Shown: positions 1 to 11,615, numbered from the stretch's first letter. The stretch: 42,500 nt of DNA from Chrysomallon squamiferum (GCA_012295275.1 CM022677.1:16717278-16759777); one strand, 5' to 3'. Program-made: numbers and translations. Notes: generated from the letters alone by a model not told the origin.

Positions 1-119
1 GGAAGGTTTTTGTTCATTATTTCTTTATTTATTATTATATTATATTGTTTTGTTTTTCATATACATATTTTTAAAGTTAATCTTTACTTATTTATTTAAT
101 GATAATAATTTCTGCAAAT

Positions 120-158
<39 letters not shown>

Positions 159-1210
159 CTGTTTACCTGACCAAATGGAAAATCTGTGTTGAGGTACATG
201 CCTCTATACCACATAAAAAAACTACTTAAAAAATGTCATCGCATAATATAAAATGTAAAGACCAGTTTAATTTGACTGCGATAACCTCTTTATTCTGACT
301 TCCGGGAGTGAAAAAAAAAAATAAAAAATAAAAAAAATAAAATAAATAAAAATAATGATAATAATAATGAGTCTATGTTACGTAAAATAAAATAATGTCA
401 ACAGCGAAGGAATCAGTGTATCATACTTTGGAGAAAATACCACATAAGAAAGAAAAGTTGAAAGAAAAAAGATATTTCTTAAGAATATGCTGTAGGAATA
501 AGGAAAACATTGCATTTACTCACAGGTCTCTAGATGCATATACAGATTTGAACATTTCTTTTTATTTTGCAAATGTATGAAGTAATTGTTTGTATCATTT
601 TATTGCAATAAATATTCGTTCTGGTTTTGTAGTAGTAGTAGTAGTAGTAATAATAATTGTAATATTGGTAAGTAATTGTAATTCATCGTATTGAATAGCT
701 GTTGGAGAAAATCGCAAATTGAACATTCTGTAAATACATGAAAAAATTGTCAGTATATTGTTCGTTTTAGTTTACTCCACTGAGTTTGAAGCTGGCTATG
801 AACTGTCGTGGTAGGTTTTCTGGCTATGTTTCTATTTTCTTCTGCAAAACTGATGATGTGTTCAAGATCTGAGGGATAATATTTAACTAACAATCAAATT
901 CGAACGGAATTAGGCCATCATTTTTATAGATAAAAATACCTGTATTTTTTTTTTTTTTTTTTCTTTCTGCTAAGGACTAGAGTTAATATTAATGGATTAA
1001 AGTTCCTGAGGTGAAAAAAACAAAACAAAATGTAAACACATTGTTTGGGGAATAGCAAGTTTAGAATAGTTTGCTAAAGACATGATTGAATAAGACCTAT
1101 GTATCCTGTGAAAAATAAATTGGTAAGAATATGTCCTTAAAAAGAATAAGAGAAATATTTAAGCGACCTCATTCCTCTACATTTAAAGCATTACGAATAT
1201 TTTAAATATG

Positions 1211-1229
1211 TTATTATTATTATTATTAT

Positions 1230-1288
<59 letters not shown>

Positions 1289-1289
1289 T
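1211..1289. repeat. Compound (TTA)n(AGT)n trinucleotide microsatellite
   Basis: Direct reading shows TTA units passing at about 1230 into an uninterrupted run of about 20 AGT units. Confidence 0.95.
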
Positions 1290-2661
1290 AGTCATTTATT
1301 TTATTTATTTATATATTATTTTTTTTTTTCAAACAGTTCAAACAGTCATGTATGTAATCGTGGAAGATTTCAAAAACACTGGTAAAAAGAGGCTGGTCTA
1401 ACTAAAGTGTTCTAGAATATTTTAAAGCAATGAACATCTGGGACTGACATTGATGATTTTTAATTATTGGATTTAAAACACAAATGGGGGGACATTATTA
1501 ATTCATATGTCAGCGGAATATCGTGAATTTTACAGAATATTATCAGTATATTTTCATATCGAGAAACGTTGGGAGAGCTCTCTCTGTGTGTGTGTGTGTG
1601 TGTGTGGTGTGAGTGTATATGTGTGGTGTGTGTGTGCGTGTAGATACAAACATACGTACATACATACATAGATTTGTACAAACATGACGTAAATTTCATT
1701 TCGAATTCCTTAATAGTATTCTTTTCATTTGTATTAACGATGGAGTCATATATTTAGCTTTTCGTTTAAACTCCTCTTCACAGGCTATCATCCTTTGACA
1801 AAGAGCGAAAAAGTACTAGCAATAATTTGAAAGGTACAAATTCAAACATCATAAGGATATTACGTGCAATAGTAATAGTAATAATAGTAGTAGTAGCAGG
1901 ACTAATAGTAGGAGTAGTAGTAGTAGCAGGAGTAATAGTAGGAGTAGTAGTTCTAGTAGTAATTGTAATAATGCAATAGTAATTTTAGAGATAATCTATT
2001 TTCTTTCGAAAAATCGATAATGTGGTCTAGGTGTCACTTGAAAATGCATTGTTAACATGCAAACCTGCAAGGAATTAAACCACCTTTTTCTCAAGAAAAA
2101 AATCTTGTTTTTATTTATTTTTAAATTAATTTTAAATTATTTATTTTTTATTTCGATACAAGTGAACTGATTTTGGTTAATGAACTTGCTAGTAACGTTG
2201 TTGGAAACTGAATCTGATATAATTATAGATAGTTGTAGAAACTGATTATATTGTTTTATGTGATAATAACTACAACAATAAAGACAACAACAACAACAAC
2301 AACAATGATAATACTACTAATAATAATAATAATTAGCGATATCGTTGTTATTAATGCACTCACTTTTCAGAAATCAATTATTAGTCTGTTCTCCCTTGAT
2401 TTTAAATAACTGTTTAGAGACATAAGAATTGCTCTAATTTGAGTTTAGGTATATATAAAATAAAAGAATAAAAGAAAAATGAAAGAAAAAATAAATAAGA
2501 AACCCAGACAAACAAACAATCGAGTTATGTTAATACAGATATGTCTTTAAAACTAGTTTTAAAAGTAGTAATATTCCACATTAGGTTGAACTGGTGGAGA
2601 TATTAAAAATAAAAAGAAGAAAAATGTATAAATTATTTCACTTGTCAAATAATCAAATGAG

Positions 2662-2700
<39 letters not shown>
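2662..2700. repeat. (CA)n microsatellite
   Basis: Uninterrupted CA dinucleotide run read directly. Confidence 0.95.
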
Positions 2701-2701
<1 letters not shown>

Positions 2702-2852
2702 CGAGCTATTAATTTTTTTACTGTCATATTCAGCATGTTACTTCATGCTGACATAACAAATTTGTGAATATACATTTCATCGTCTTTAATATACTGGTGC
2801 GCACAAAATACTGCAAAGTATATGAAGAATAATAAATGTATATTAGATGGAT

Positions 2853-2856
2853 TAAT

Positions 2857-2893
<37 letters not shown>
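2853..2893. repeat. (AAT)n microsatellite
   Basis: Uninterrupted AAT units read directly. Confidence 0.9.
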
Positions 2894-2897
<4 letters not shown>

Positions 2898-3149
2898 CAA
2901 ACTAAAACAAAATAGAGAGGGAGGGAAGAGGGAATAGAGGTGTTTTTTGTTTTGCTTTTAAATACTTTTTTCACAGCTGCCAATGTTTAAGTCCGCACAT
3001 AGGTGTATAGAAAGAACACTAACATTCACATAGATACATACATACATACGTACGCACATACATTCACAGAAAGTTAAAAATAATTAGCAACAGTAAAATC
3101 AATAAAATAATCGTTTATAGAAATTTGCATGTTTTCCCTTAATATAAAA

Positions 3150-3477
3150 CAATTATTTCTTTCTAGAATGGCATGCAGTGAAAATTACATATTTCACTTA
3201 CTCCGCTGGTCTTTCCAATTCTTCCCTCCTGGTTTATATGTGTGCGTGTATGTGGGTGGTGGGTGTGCGTGTGTGGATGTGCGTGTCATTACATACACAC
3301 ACAGCAAATACGCCGAGGCATGTCTGTACATAAATATCTAGCAAAACTATCAACACAACTATGTATAATGATCAGTACATCTATAAACAAGAAATCTCCT
3401 TCAAGAATGTGTCCAGTGAAAGTTGCACACATTTCACTTACTTTTATAGACTGAGGAGTATGATTACTTGCCACGTG

Positions 3478-3530
<53 letters not shown>

Positions 3531-3950
3531 ACAGCAAATACGCACAAGCATGTCTGTACATATTCTTGTGTTTAAACTGGCTTTGGATTAAAAGGTATAA
3601 GCAAACACATTCATTGGTCACACCGTTTTCTTCTCCAAGTAAGCATGAGTAAAATGGGCGTACGCAGAAACATAATATATTGAAAGACAATATTCATTCA
3701 ATTAAATTTGCATTTTTTATTTATGCGAAGAAAAAATACTAATAAATTAAACAAGAAAGAAAGAAAGAAAGAAAAAAAAACAAGACAATAAAACTAAAAG
3801 AAATATACAAAATCAAGAAGAAATACCTTTATCTGTAGATTTTTAAAAAATTACAAAAATACCTAGCAAACGTATCTTAACAAATATTTCTAAATAAGAA
3901 ATCGCTTTCCAGAATCTGAATAAAGTGAAACTTATGTACTATTTTCCTTA
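3150..3950. repeat. Local degenerate direct repeats in the 3' flank of P4HA pseudogene A
   Basis: Three related blocks recur. Block 1 is about 3160-3345, block 2 about 3395-3565 and a partial block 3 about 3855-3945. Shared landmarks are 'cagtgaaa.tt.ca.a..tttcactta', 'agcaaatacgc' followed by 'catgtctgtacata', and 'aaata.ctagcaaa'. Blocks 1 and 2 each also carry a CA/GT microsatellite. They lie just 3' of the minus-strand copy A, so they probably arose by tandem duplication of its 3' flank. Divergence is substantial and the boundaries are approximate. Confidence 0.55.
3481..3526. repeat. (CA)n microsatellite
   Basis: Uninterrupted CA run inside block 2 of the degenerate direct repeats. Confidence 0.95.
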
Positions 3951-5142
3951 TTCGTCTGGATTTGTAGAATATGGTCTCTTGAAGAGCTGCCCTTTTTCTC
4001 GAATCCAGTAAGTTCCCACGCATTTAGAGCCAATAAGAACAGGACAGACTCCATGAAATGTCATTCTGTTAGGTGAACCATTCCGATATAAGTTAAGCCA
4101 AAAACCTGCTGCACCCTTTTTAGATAATATTCTTACACCAAGATCAGGAAACACAGTTGCACCTCCTTCTGCGTCGCTCGTGTAGTTTATCCAGGTGGCG
4201 ATTCTTTTTCCATAGTTCAACATTTCGGAATTGATATCGTTAAAATAATCAGCATGTGAGTTGAAGTATCCACCTACTCCATAGTTTGACACCTCCAGTA
4301 CCTCAGACTCTTCCATTCTGATATCTGTGATTGCTTCGATTCTGTTTTGAATTTTCAAATCGGAATCTGTGTCGGACATTGCTAGGTATGTATTTTGGGT
4401 AATTCTAATCTTAGACTTGATTCCTTCAACAGACGGACTGATTGTAGATGCTTCTAAACGTGGCAAAGAAACTGATTTAAATTCTTCGATTTCGATATGA
4501 CTGATGAAATCATGATATTGGACAATTTTCGGTGATATATGAAGAAGCTCCTCTTTAGCAGGCTGAAGAACAAGGAGTGGATGATTTTTGTTGGTATAAA
4601 ACCGACATGTTAAACGATCTCTATGTCGTACTTCACCACGACAGAGATTCTTATAAGATTGAAACCTCGGATTTACCATCTTCATTTATATCATTCATGT
4701 ATATAACCTTCTGCCAATCTTGTAGCGTTTAGTCTGTATGTATCTTTGATACAAAACATAGCTGTAGCCACCCCTTCTAAATCTTCGTAAGTCGGGAGAT
4801 ATTCACGAATTTCCTTTAGTTTCAGTAGATCTTTTTCAGGAACACCGGTTTCCGCAAGAATAGGTTCTACATCTCGTTCCCAGTCCAAAGTGAATTGCTT
4901 AATAAATAAAAATGCACCAATAGGATTAGCGATGTAACGATAAGGATCCTTCAGTGTTTTTAAGCAATGCTGTTCAATTTTGTCCAGTTTCGTTCCTCCT
5001 TTATATAACGTGTGTAATTTCTCAATGCTATTGCCAAATCTCGTCCTGCTTGTACTGAGCTGTACAGATGTGATACTGACATAAACATTTGTGAATTCGC
5101 AACTGGTAACATTAAAACTAAAACAATGTGTTGCTGATACAT
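3948..5142 (-). pseudogene. P4HA copy A: prolyl 4-hydroxylase alpha subunit pseudogene
   Basis: The copy starts at an ATG at 5140-5142 with a hydrophobic signal peptide (MYQQHIVLVLML...) and the typical N-terminal start (SVSHLYSSVQAGRDLAIALRN). It carries three lesions. A frameshift lies at about 4975-5010. A TGA stands at 4691-4693, directly after the GYIHE motif. An internal deletion removes about 120 residues, matching roughly residues 158-278 of copy B, which is the helical peptide-substrate-binding domain and linker. The catalytic segment then resumes (about 4676-3948) at LCRGE and runs to the normal C-terminus, still keeping H-A-D, the distal His (FHGVCPV) and the 2-oxoglutarate Lys (GSKCV). 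So the catalytic part looks conserved but cannot be translated from the signal peptide. An unseen intron is unlikely because the paralogs have none and the gap removes coding sequence. Confidence 0.9.
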
Positions 5143-5183
5143 ATTTGTTTCAACTCGAAATTATCCTACAAGTGACATGAACA

Positions 5184-5185
<2 letters not shown>

Positions 5186-5235
<50 letters not shown>
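5186..5235. repeat. (CA)n microsatellite in left arm of palindrome
   Basis: Uninterrupted CA run about 45 bp upstream of the start codon of copy A. The right arm carries a matching tract at 5702-5739. Confidence 0.95.
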
Positions 5236-5241
<6 letters not shown>

Positions 5242-5701
5242 AAAGCAGTACATTTTATACATTATATTATCAGTTTAATATGTCAGAATAGAGTAACATA
5301 TTGAATATGCGAGAGAGAAAAACAAAATCTGCTGATTAAAATGTAAATTATTGAAATCATTTAATTGTTGCGTAATTTATTTTTTTCACATTGACGCATG
5401 TCATATGTACACAAACAATTGTTCTGAATATTCATACGCAAAGAAAAAGAGAGAGAAACTTACACATTAAGCAAATCATCTCAAACACAGACACACATCA
5501 TCCCAAACACACATTCAAAATCCAGTCACATAAAGCAACATGTAGAAATAAACAAATGTACGCAAGAATTAAATGACTTCTCTATTTCACATTTCAGTCA
5601 GCTGCTTTTCATAGTTTTCTCTAACATATTCACTGTTATTCTATTCTGGCATATGAAACTGTTAATATAATTTTCATGTTTAAAATATACTGCTTTTTAC
5701 G

Positions 5702-5739
<38 letters not shown>
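5702..5739. repeat. (GC)n(AC)n microsatellite in right arm of palindrome
   Basis: Alternating GC units lead into an AC run. It sits at the position mirrored by the 5186-5235 tract. Confidence 0.9.
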
Positions 5740-5744
<5 letters not shown>

Positions 5745-5837
5745 ACAGCAGTTTTTGTGTGTTTGTGTGTGTGTTTTTTCAACCAATTACCTAGCTGTAC
5801 ATATCACTTGTAGGATACTTTCGAGGAGGAGCAAATA

Positions 5838-6390
5838 CAGTCGTATCTTGACTTAAGAGTTTAATTAGTTCCGTGGCCTGTCTCGTAACTCAGTTTGCTC
5901 GTGTATCAAATCAGTTTTCACAACAGAAATTTACTGAAATGCCATTAATCCGTTCCAGCCCCTGATTTATTATAAATAAGAAAAACGTATTTATAAATTA
6001 CAAATATTGTATAAAAACAAAATAAAAGAGAATGTAAAGAAATAAATCGGTTTTGTAAAGAGTATTTATCTTGGAGATCAGACAAATTATTTTAACGCCT
6101 TTGGCTGGAATTATAGTCTTTATCGACTCCTTCTGCTTCAGTATCATTGTGGTGCATATATTAGAAGTAGTACGTTTATATTGCCTAGCCAAGTCGACTA
6201 TATGCTCATGTTTTTCTATGATTTCATGCTTTAATTCAATTTACATCATCCGTTTATTCTTCTTAACATTGTCCTTTGCACTCACTTTCAAAGGTCCCAT
6301 GGTCAGAAAAAACGAAATTTAGCACAATACTACAAAACCGCGATAACACAACAGAGATGCTTCAACAGCAAGGTAATCACGTGAAGATTT
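5838..6390 (-). mobile_element. Degenerate pogo/Tigger-like DNA transposon fragment
   Basis: The left end begins CAGTCGTATCTTGACTTAAG directly after a TA dinucleotide (5836-5837). This fits the terminal inverted repeats and TA target site of Tigger/pogo elements (family knowledge, from memory). Reading the minus strand from about 6302 gives a decayed transposase N-terminus: MGPLK, then the helix-turn-helix-like RQYKRTTSNICT and KQKESIKTIIPAKGVKII, which are typical of Tigger/CENP-B-domain transposases. An in-frame stop follows the start, and most of the transposase is absent between about 6060 and the left end. I found no matching right terminal repeat; the right boundary is approximate, and LINE-like sequence follows. 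Confidence 0.7.
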
Positions 6391-8010
6391 TCATTCATGG
6401 GAGAGATGATGCTAATTCTGTCTGCTTTTTAATTATTGATGAAAATGAAAAACTCTGTGGAGAAAATTGCCGCGATGCGCTGATTCCAAGGAGAACTCAT
6501 TATTTTGAAATAACGTTATCTGATGAAGTTTATTTAGAGATTATTTGAAATAAGGTATCAATAGAAAACGATTTTCATAGTGAAACCAGTAGTAAATAAA
6601 GCAACTGTTGTGTCCCTAATCCATTTGGCCAGCTATATTACAAAGGACGAAAGGAAAATAAAGAATTGAAAGCTGTGAATGTATCAATCTATCACTAATA
6701 CATAAAACAGTTTGGAAAGATAAATCAAAAGTTACTGACGAACAGATTATTTTAGAATGGAATTTACTAGAGAAGTAAAATCATTACAATATTCCATCCA
6801 GCTGCAGATGAAGAAGAAGAAGTAGAAGTAGCAGATACTACTGCTATGGATTAAGAACATTTACAGAAAACAGAAGATAGTTCTCCCAATACAAATAATG
6901 TTGATGGAAACAGTGATCATGATGATGATAACGTTCCACAATCAAAGTGTAGAAAATGTGAAAAAGAAACATGAAAGATAATTAAGATTAGAAAACAAAA
7001 AATCATTGCATTAAATATTAAACTTTACAAATGTCAGTGAAATGTGCTACTCTTCAGTAATTAGTATCACGTCTTTATGTCTTATTTCGTCACTAAATGT
7101 TGATATTGCTTGTTTACAAGAAACACTTTGGGATAACAGAACCTAAGAAATACACTTGGGTTGGAGTTATGGTGTACAGTAATTCAAATGATAATAATTC
7201 CAGAGGATTAGCTACTTTGTTTTCTTAAGAATTCAAAAATAATAAAATATCTTCTGACCCAATGAATAATGCAATGGCAAGAAGATGTGTAAACATAAGT
7301 ATGAACTTGTGTTATAAAAAATATAAATGTATATAGATTATATGCACCAAACTGTATCTGAAAGAATACAATTATTTTCTGATTCCCTTCAACATAAATA
7401 CATCTAAATCAACTTAACATCATATCGGGTGACAGCAGAAGTAATGAATTTTAATTTAGATAGACTAGAAACATGTATTAAAATAAACATATTTCACAAG
7501 CATTTAGAAAATATTTTTTTGCTCAGTGCGTTAAAAAATATTGGTTATTTATCTACATTTTTTAAAATATAATTTCTATTAAACAAGGTTGACCATTATC
7601 TGTTTTATTATATGTTAAAGTTTATGAACCGTTGAATATTTAATTAACCTCTTTAAATTAAAATTACATGGAAGGTCTGTAGCTATCAGTACACTTTTAG
7701 TGTGATGAACTTGTTATATTTTAAAGGGTCAAGTCATCCGAAAATGAAAACAAATAAAAGTTTTAGATGTTATGGGATGAAAAAATATTTTCAATAAAAG
7801 GTAACACAGTAATTCAAAAAGGTAATAAACCAGGTCTTAATTTTCCAAATACTGACTCGAAAAGACAAGCTTTTTTCATTAAAATTGTTAAAAAGCTTTT
7901 TGAATAAAAGAAAAAAAGAAAAAAGAAGAAGGTAAATCTATATGGAAAGACTTACTAACTTACTGTGTTTTTCGATATAGTAATATCAAAGTGTATTTAT
8001 TATGAAATAT
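6391..8010 (+). mobile_element. Degenerate non-LTR retrotransposon (LINE, L1/Tx1-like) relic
   Basis: Fragments of a LINE ORF2 occur in the correct order but in several frames with stops. An AP-endonuclease start is near 6995-7120 (IIALNI, then NVDIACLQET). A YAPN-like segment is near 7340 and a GDSR-like segment near 7428. Reverse-transcriptase fragments are near 7530-7720 (ALKNIGY, then KQG.PLSVLLYVKVYEPL, then CDELVIF in place of the usual YADD). A C-terminal fragment is near 7835 (KPGLNFPNTDSKRQAFFIK). The stretch 6391-6980, with an open frame to 6548 and a KCRKCEK cluster, may be the ORF1 remnant, but I do not recognise it. Clade assignment is inference from motif flavour. The element is dead. 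Confidence 0.65.
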
Positions 8011-8259
8011 GACAAACGTGCTTTATGCTCACTATCTCAGTTTATGGTAATTATTATAATATTTAACAAGTCAAGTAAATATGGAAAACTTTAGCCGACA
8101 ACGACAGAACAAACATTTATGCAACCATTACCTAATACTGATTTAATACATCAATTAGATGTGATATATCTTGTATATTTACAATATATGACATTGTTCA
8201 TTGTTATTCCACTGGTACCTTACCAAGTCAAGCCATTACTGAAATGATACATGAATATT

Positions 8260-8620
8260 TTCCTTTTCTACGACTTGATGTACATGAATATTTTTTCTTT
8301 CCTGCTTAAAGCACGATTTAGACCAGTATCAAACAATAACTGTTCATATCTATCACATCTATTAATTGTCTATCGTATATTGCATAATGAAAAAATTGTG
8401 AACGAGATACAGCACCATTTTGTTTTCTTCTCTTATTTCTTTCTCATTTTATAGGCAAGGCGACCTAATTGAAGACAAACCGTGTATGCATCGTTCATTT
8501 ATATAATCATCTCCTAATTTTGCTGAGTTTAATTTACTCTGGCTTGAAGACTAGGTAGAGATACATACACGTGACTTCTAAGATGTTTGCGAATTTCTAT
8601 AATACTCTCTGACAACGTAG
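8260..8620 (-). pseudogene. P4HA relic R1 (peptide-binding domain region)
   Basis: On the minus strand this aligns base by base with the helical peptide-binding region of copies C and E, including the exact match TTAGGTCGCCTTGC (around 8460-8475). Other conserved stretches correspond to the codons for DYAIHGREL (ATGCAATA.ACG.TAGA.AATTA), TYKLNATRLAEG and the 'cttta/gatttagaccagtatc.aac' linker end. Multiple frameshifts and stops are present. No signal peptide or catalytic part is recognisable nearby. It lies between A and B in the same orientation, so it is probably a dead duplicate. Edges are approximate. Confidence 0.75.
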
Positions 8621-8741
8621 AGAAATAAATAATAATAAACTAAGTAGTTAACATGTACATGTATATTTTAATCAATATAACACAGAATTGATTATATTTT
8701 GCATAAACTAATTTCATGTTGTTGTGAAATTAATATTTAAT

Positions 8742-9163
<422 letters not shown>

Positions 9164-9181
9164 CATGTGTCCTTATTTAAC

Positions 9182-10040
9182 GATAGGCGACATTTACAGA
9201 ATGAAACAGCTTTTTAGTTTCGGTTCATTTTGAACGTCTGTTAAATGATATGATCGAAAATGCAACATTACCCGTTCATAACATTTCGCTTAAGAATTAT
9301 TTTCTAAAGTCGGAAACAATGTCATTTCTACATACAGGTTATACTCGATAACGAAACGTTATCGAAAAATATTCTATTAAATGCCGAACAGACGTATCTA
9401 AATTAAGGACGTAGAATTTAATTTCAGTTGTATTAACAGAGGCTATGGATAACAGTGCAGCAAGTAGCTACCTTAACATAGATTTCAATATATTCGATTT
9501 ATTCTTGTTATATTTTTATTGTTGTCCTTATGCCTTATATTTAAAGACAAGACGTAGCTTTGCAATGAATCAAAGAATTTGAATAAACTCAATTTCCAAC
9601 AGAATGTAATAGTTAATTTTAAAAAGAGAGTAACATAAATAAGGTATTCATTTAAACAAATGAACATTATTTTTATTTATGGCTAAGAAAAACGCTAAGA
9701 AATTAAGGAAGAACGATGAAAGAAAGAAAAGGAAAGAAAAACAATAAAAGTAAAAAGAATTATCAAGAAAAAACGATAAAGTATTTGTATTTATTTATAA
9801 CTTTTTCTTCGTTTCATCTTCTTTTCCATTATTTTTCCTTGCAAACAGATACGAAACAAAAATATCTTAATACATATCTATAAATAAAAACCTGTTTCTA
9901 GGATAATGCAGAAAAGAATATAAATAAACTTATACATAACTTTAGATCGAATAAAATCCTGGACTAGTGCCTTTTATTAAATCTTTAAATATTATATCGA
10001 AACAATAATATCACCAGCCAATTAGAAAGTAATTATTTAC
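9182..10040. other. 3' flank of copy B, no gene seen
   Basis: AT-rich DNA without a supported ORF. A stretch at about 9205-9228 (CAGCTTTTTAGTTTCGGTT) recurs at about 13262-13285 in the 3' flank of copy C, which suggests that flanking DNA was duplicated with the genes. Bases around 9860-9930 resemble the 3' flank of copy A near 3860-3940. Confidence 0.5.
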
Positions 10041-10061
10041 AAAAGTTGTGTCATATTTCAT

Positions 10062-11615
10062 TTATTCTTTTGGATTTGTGGAACATGGCCGGTTGAATAG
10101 TTGTTCTCTTTCTCTAATCCAGTAAGTCGCCACCCATTTAGAGCCAATAAGGACAGGACAAGCTCCATGAAATGTCATTCTGTGAGGAGAACCATTCCGA
10201 TATAAATTATACCAAAAAGCTGCTGCACCCTTCTTAGGCAATATTCTTACACCAAGTTGAGGAAACACTGTTGCACCTTCTTCTACATTGCTCATGTAGT
10301 TTAACCACGTGGCAATTCTGTGACCGTAGGTCAACATATCATCATCATTTACATTAATGTAGTCGTAATGATAACCGTAGAATCCACCTATTCCGTAGTT
10401 TGCCACCTGCATTGGTTCAGACTCTTTCATTGAGAGTCCTGTGATGGCTTGAATTCTGTTTTTAATTTTCTTATATGATTGTGTAGGATTGTGATATAGA
10501 AACACACCTTTACTGATTCTGATCTCATCTTTGGCCCCTTGACCAGAATTAATAATTTCCGATCTTTCTAAAAGTGGCATAGAAACTGATTTAATTTCTT
10601 CTATGTCCTTATCACTGATAAAATCATGGTACAGGACAACGTTTGGTGACAAATGAAGATCCTCCTCTTTAGCAGGCTGAAGAAGTAGGAGTGGATGGTT
10701 GTTGTTGCTATGGTATCGACATCCTAAGTGATCTGTAATTCGTGATTCAGAACCCTTTTCTTCACTACAGATAGCCTCATATGATAAGTGATTGTTCACT
10801 ATCCCTTTGAGTCGTTTTTCCTGGTTATTTACAGTCTTGTTTTCTTTCCCACCTGTTAGAATATTTGAATACGTTTCCTTTCTTTTTAGAGCTCGTTCTA
10901 GACTGGGATATATCATTAGTTGTTCATTTACGAGATCCAAGGCTTGTTCTATCTGTCCAAGTAATTCTCTACCCTCTATTGCGTAGTCAAGAAGTTCTAA
11001 CCGAGATACGTTCTCAATTTTTTCTGTTCTTTCTTTATCGAGGCTTATCTCCATCCAACTATAAAAATGATGGTAATTTTTCATTTTGTACGCTAGCACA
11101 CCTAAATGGTAACAATCTTCTGCAGACAGTCTATGTATATATCGTTCATGTATAAATCCCTCTGCCAATCTTTTAGCGCTTAATTTGTATGTGTCTTGAA
11201 TACGAAACATAGCCGCAGCTACTCCTTCTAAATCTTCATAACTTGGAAGATATTCACGAATTTCCTTTAGGTTTCGTAGATAAATTTGTGATGTAGTGTT
11301 TTCCAAAAATATTGGCTCTACATCACGGTCCCAGTCCAATGTAAATATTTTAATAAATAAAAAAGCGCTAATTGGGTTGGCAATATAGCGATTGGGATCT
11401 TTTTGTATGTTCAAAGTATACTGTTCTATTTTATCTGAAATAGTTTTCAGTTTTTCCAGTTTTGCTCCTTCTTTATGTAGACGTGTGAAATGTCTTAATG
11501 CTATTGCCAAGTCTCTTCCTGCTTGTACTGAGCTGTACAGATGTGATACCGATGTAAATAGTTCTGAATTCACAAATGGTAACATCAGAACTAAAACAAA
11601 GAATTGCTCACACAT
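10062..11615 (-). CDS. P4HA copy B: prolyl 4-hydroxylase alpha subunit, intact
   Basis: Intact 517-residue ORF, ATG at 11613-11615, no introns. By family knowledge the enzyme hydroxylates proline in collagen-like or other proline-rich chains in the ER lumen, using O2, 2-oxoglutarate, Fe(II) and ascorbate, with protein disulfide isomerase as partner. Residues 1-18 look like a signal peptide (MCEQFFVLVLMLPFVNS). The N-terminal domain spans about 19-150 (ELFTSVSHLYSSV, then NPISAFLFIKIFTLDWDRD). The TPR-like peptide-binding region is about 150-250 (LSAEDCYHLGVLAYKM, YSWMEISLDKERTE). The catalytic domain is about 300-517. Iron ligands are H416-x-D418 (GYHYD) and H483 (TFHGACPVLIG), with 2-oxoglutarate Lys K493 (GSKWV). 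There is no KDEL-type tail, as expected for alpha subunits. Its length is near the animal norm of about 530. Substrate specificity cannot be read from sequence. Confidence 0.93.
   Translation of the reverse strand: MCEQFFVLVLMLPFVNSELFTSVSHLYSSVQAGRDLAIALRHFTRLHKEGAKLEKLKTISDKIEQYTLNIQKDPNRYIANPISAFLFIKIFTLDWDRDVEPIFLENTTSQIYLRNLKEIREYLPSYEDLEGVAAAMFRIQDTYKLSAKRLAEGFIHERYIHRLSAEDCYHLGVLAYKMKNYHHFYSWMEISLDKERTEKIENVSRLELLDYAIEGRELLGQIEQALDLVNEQLMIYPSLERALKRKETYSNILTGGKENKTVNNQEKRLKGIVNNHLSYEAICSEEKGSESRITDHLGCRYHSNNNHPLLLLQPAKEEDLHLSPNVVLYHDFISDKDIEEIKSVSMPLLERSEIINSGQGAKDEIRISKGVFLYHNPTQSYKKIKNRIQAITGLSMKESEPMQVANYGIGGFYGYHYDYINVNDDDMLTYGHRIATWLNYMSNVEEGATVFPQLGVRILPKKGAAAFWYNLYRNGSPHRMTFHGACPVLIGSKWVATYWIREREQLFNRPCSTNPKE

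Larger units (their letters stand above)
1..3120. other. AT-rich intergenic DNA, no gene seen
   Basis: No credible coding region is visible; the short ORFs here are low-complexity or lack any family signature. The stretch holds a poly-T run (121-158), a (TTA)n/(AGT)n tract (1211-1289), an irregular AGT/AGG-type trinucleotide tract (about 1870-1965), a (GT)n tract (about 1585-1640), a (CA)n tract (2662-2700) and an (AAT)n tract (about 2853-2893). Confidence 0.6.
5141..5837. repeat. Large imperfect palindrome: head-to-head copy of the copy A 5' flank
   Basis: The minus strand read upstream from A's ATG (left arm about 5141-5400) matches the plus strand of about 5525-5837. Shared landmarks in order toward the ATG are ACGCAA.AATTAAATGA, CAG..GATTTTG/CAGCTGCTTTTCA, TCTATTCTG.CATAT.AAACTG, CTGCTTTTTAC, a CA/GT microsatellite, and CA.(A/G)TCACTTGTAGGATA followed by CAAATA. 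The centre of about 120 bp is not clearly paired. The right arm ends exactly at the first bases of the expected ATG, where a transposon end begins. This implies an inverted duplication that once gave two divergent P4HA genes sharing an upstream region. Confidence 0.8.

Noticed and set aside
395-580. 61-codon frame near the left edge
   Set aside because: Short, biased composition, no motif and no support from neighbours.
3289-3690. 133-codon minus-strand frame with a CV repeat
   Set aside because: The frame runs through a GT microsatellite and duplicated 3' flank; no conserved domain.
10792-11155. Plus-strand frames overlapping copy B
   Set aside because: Shadow frames of the minus-strand P4HA gene; the same kind of shadow appears over C, D, E and F.
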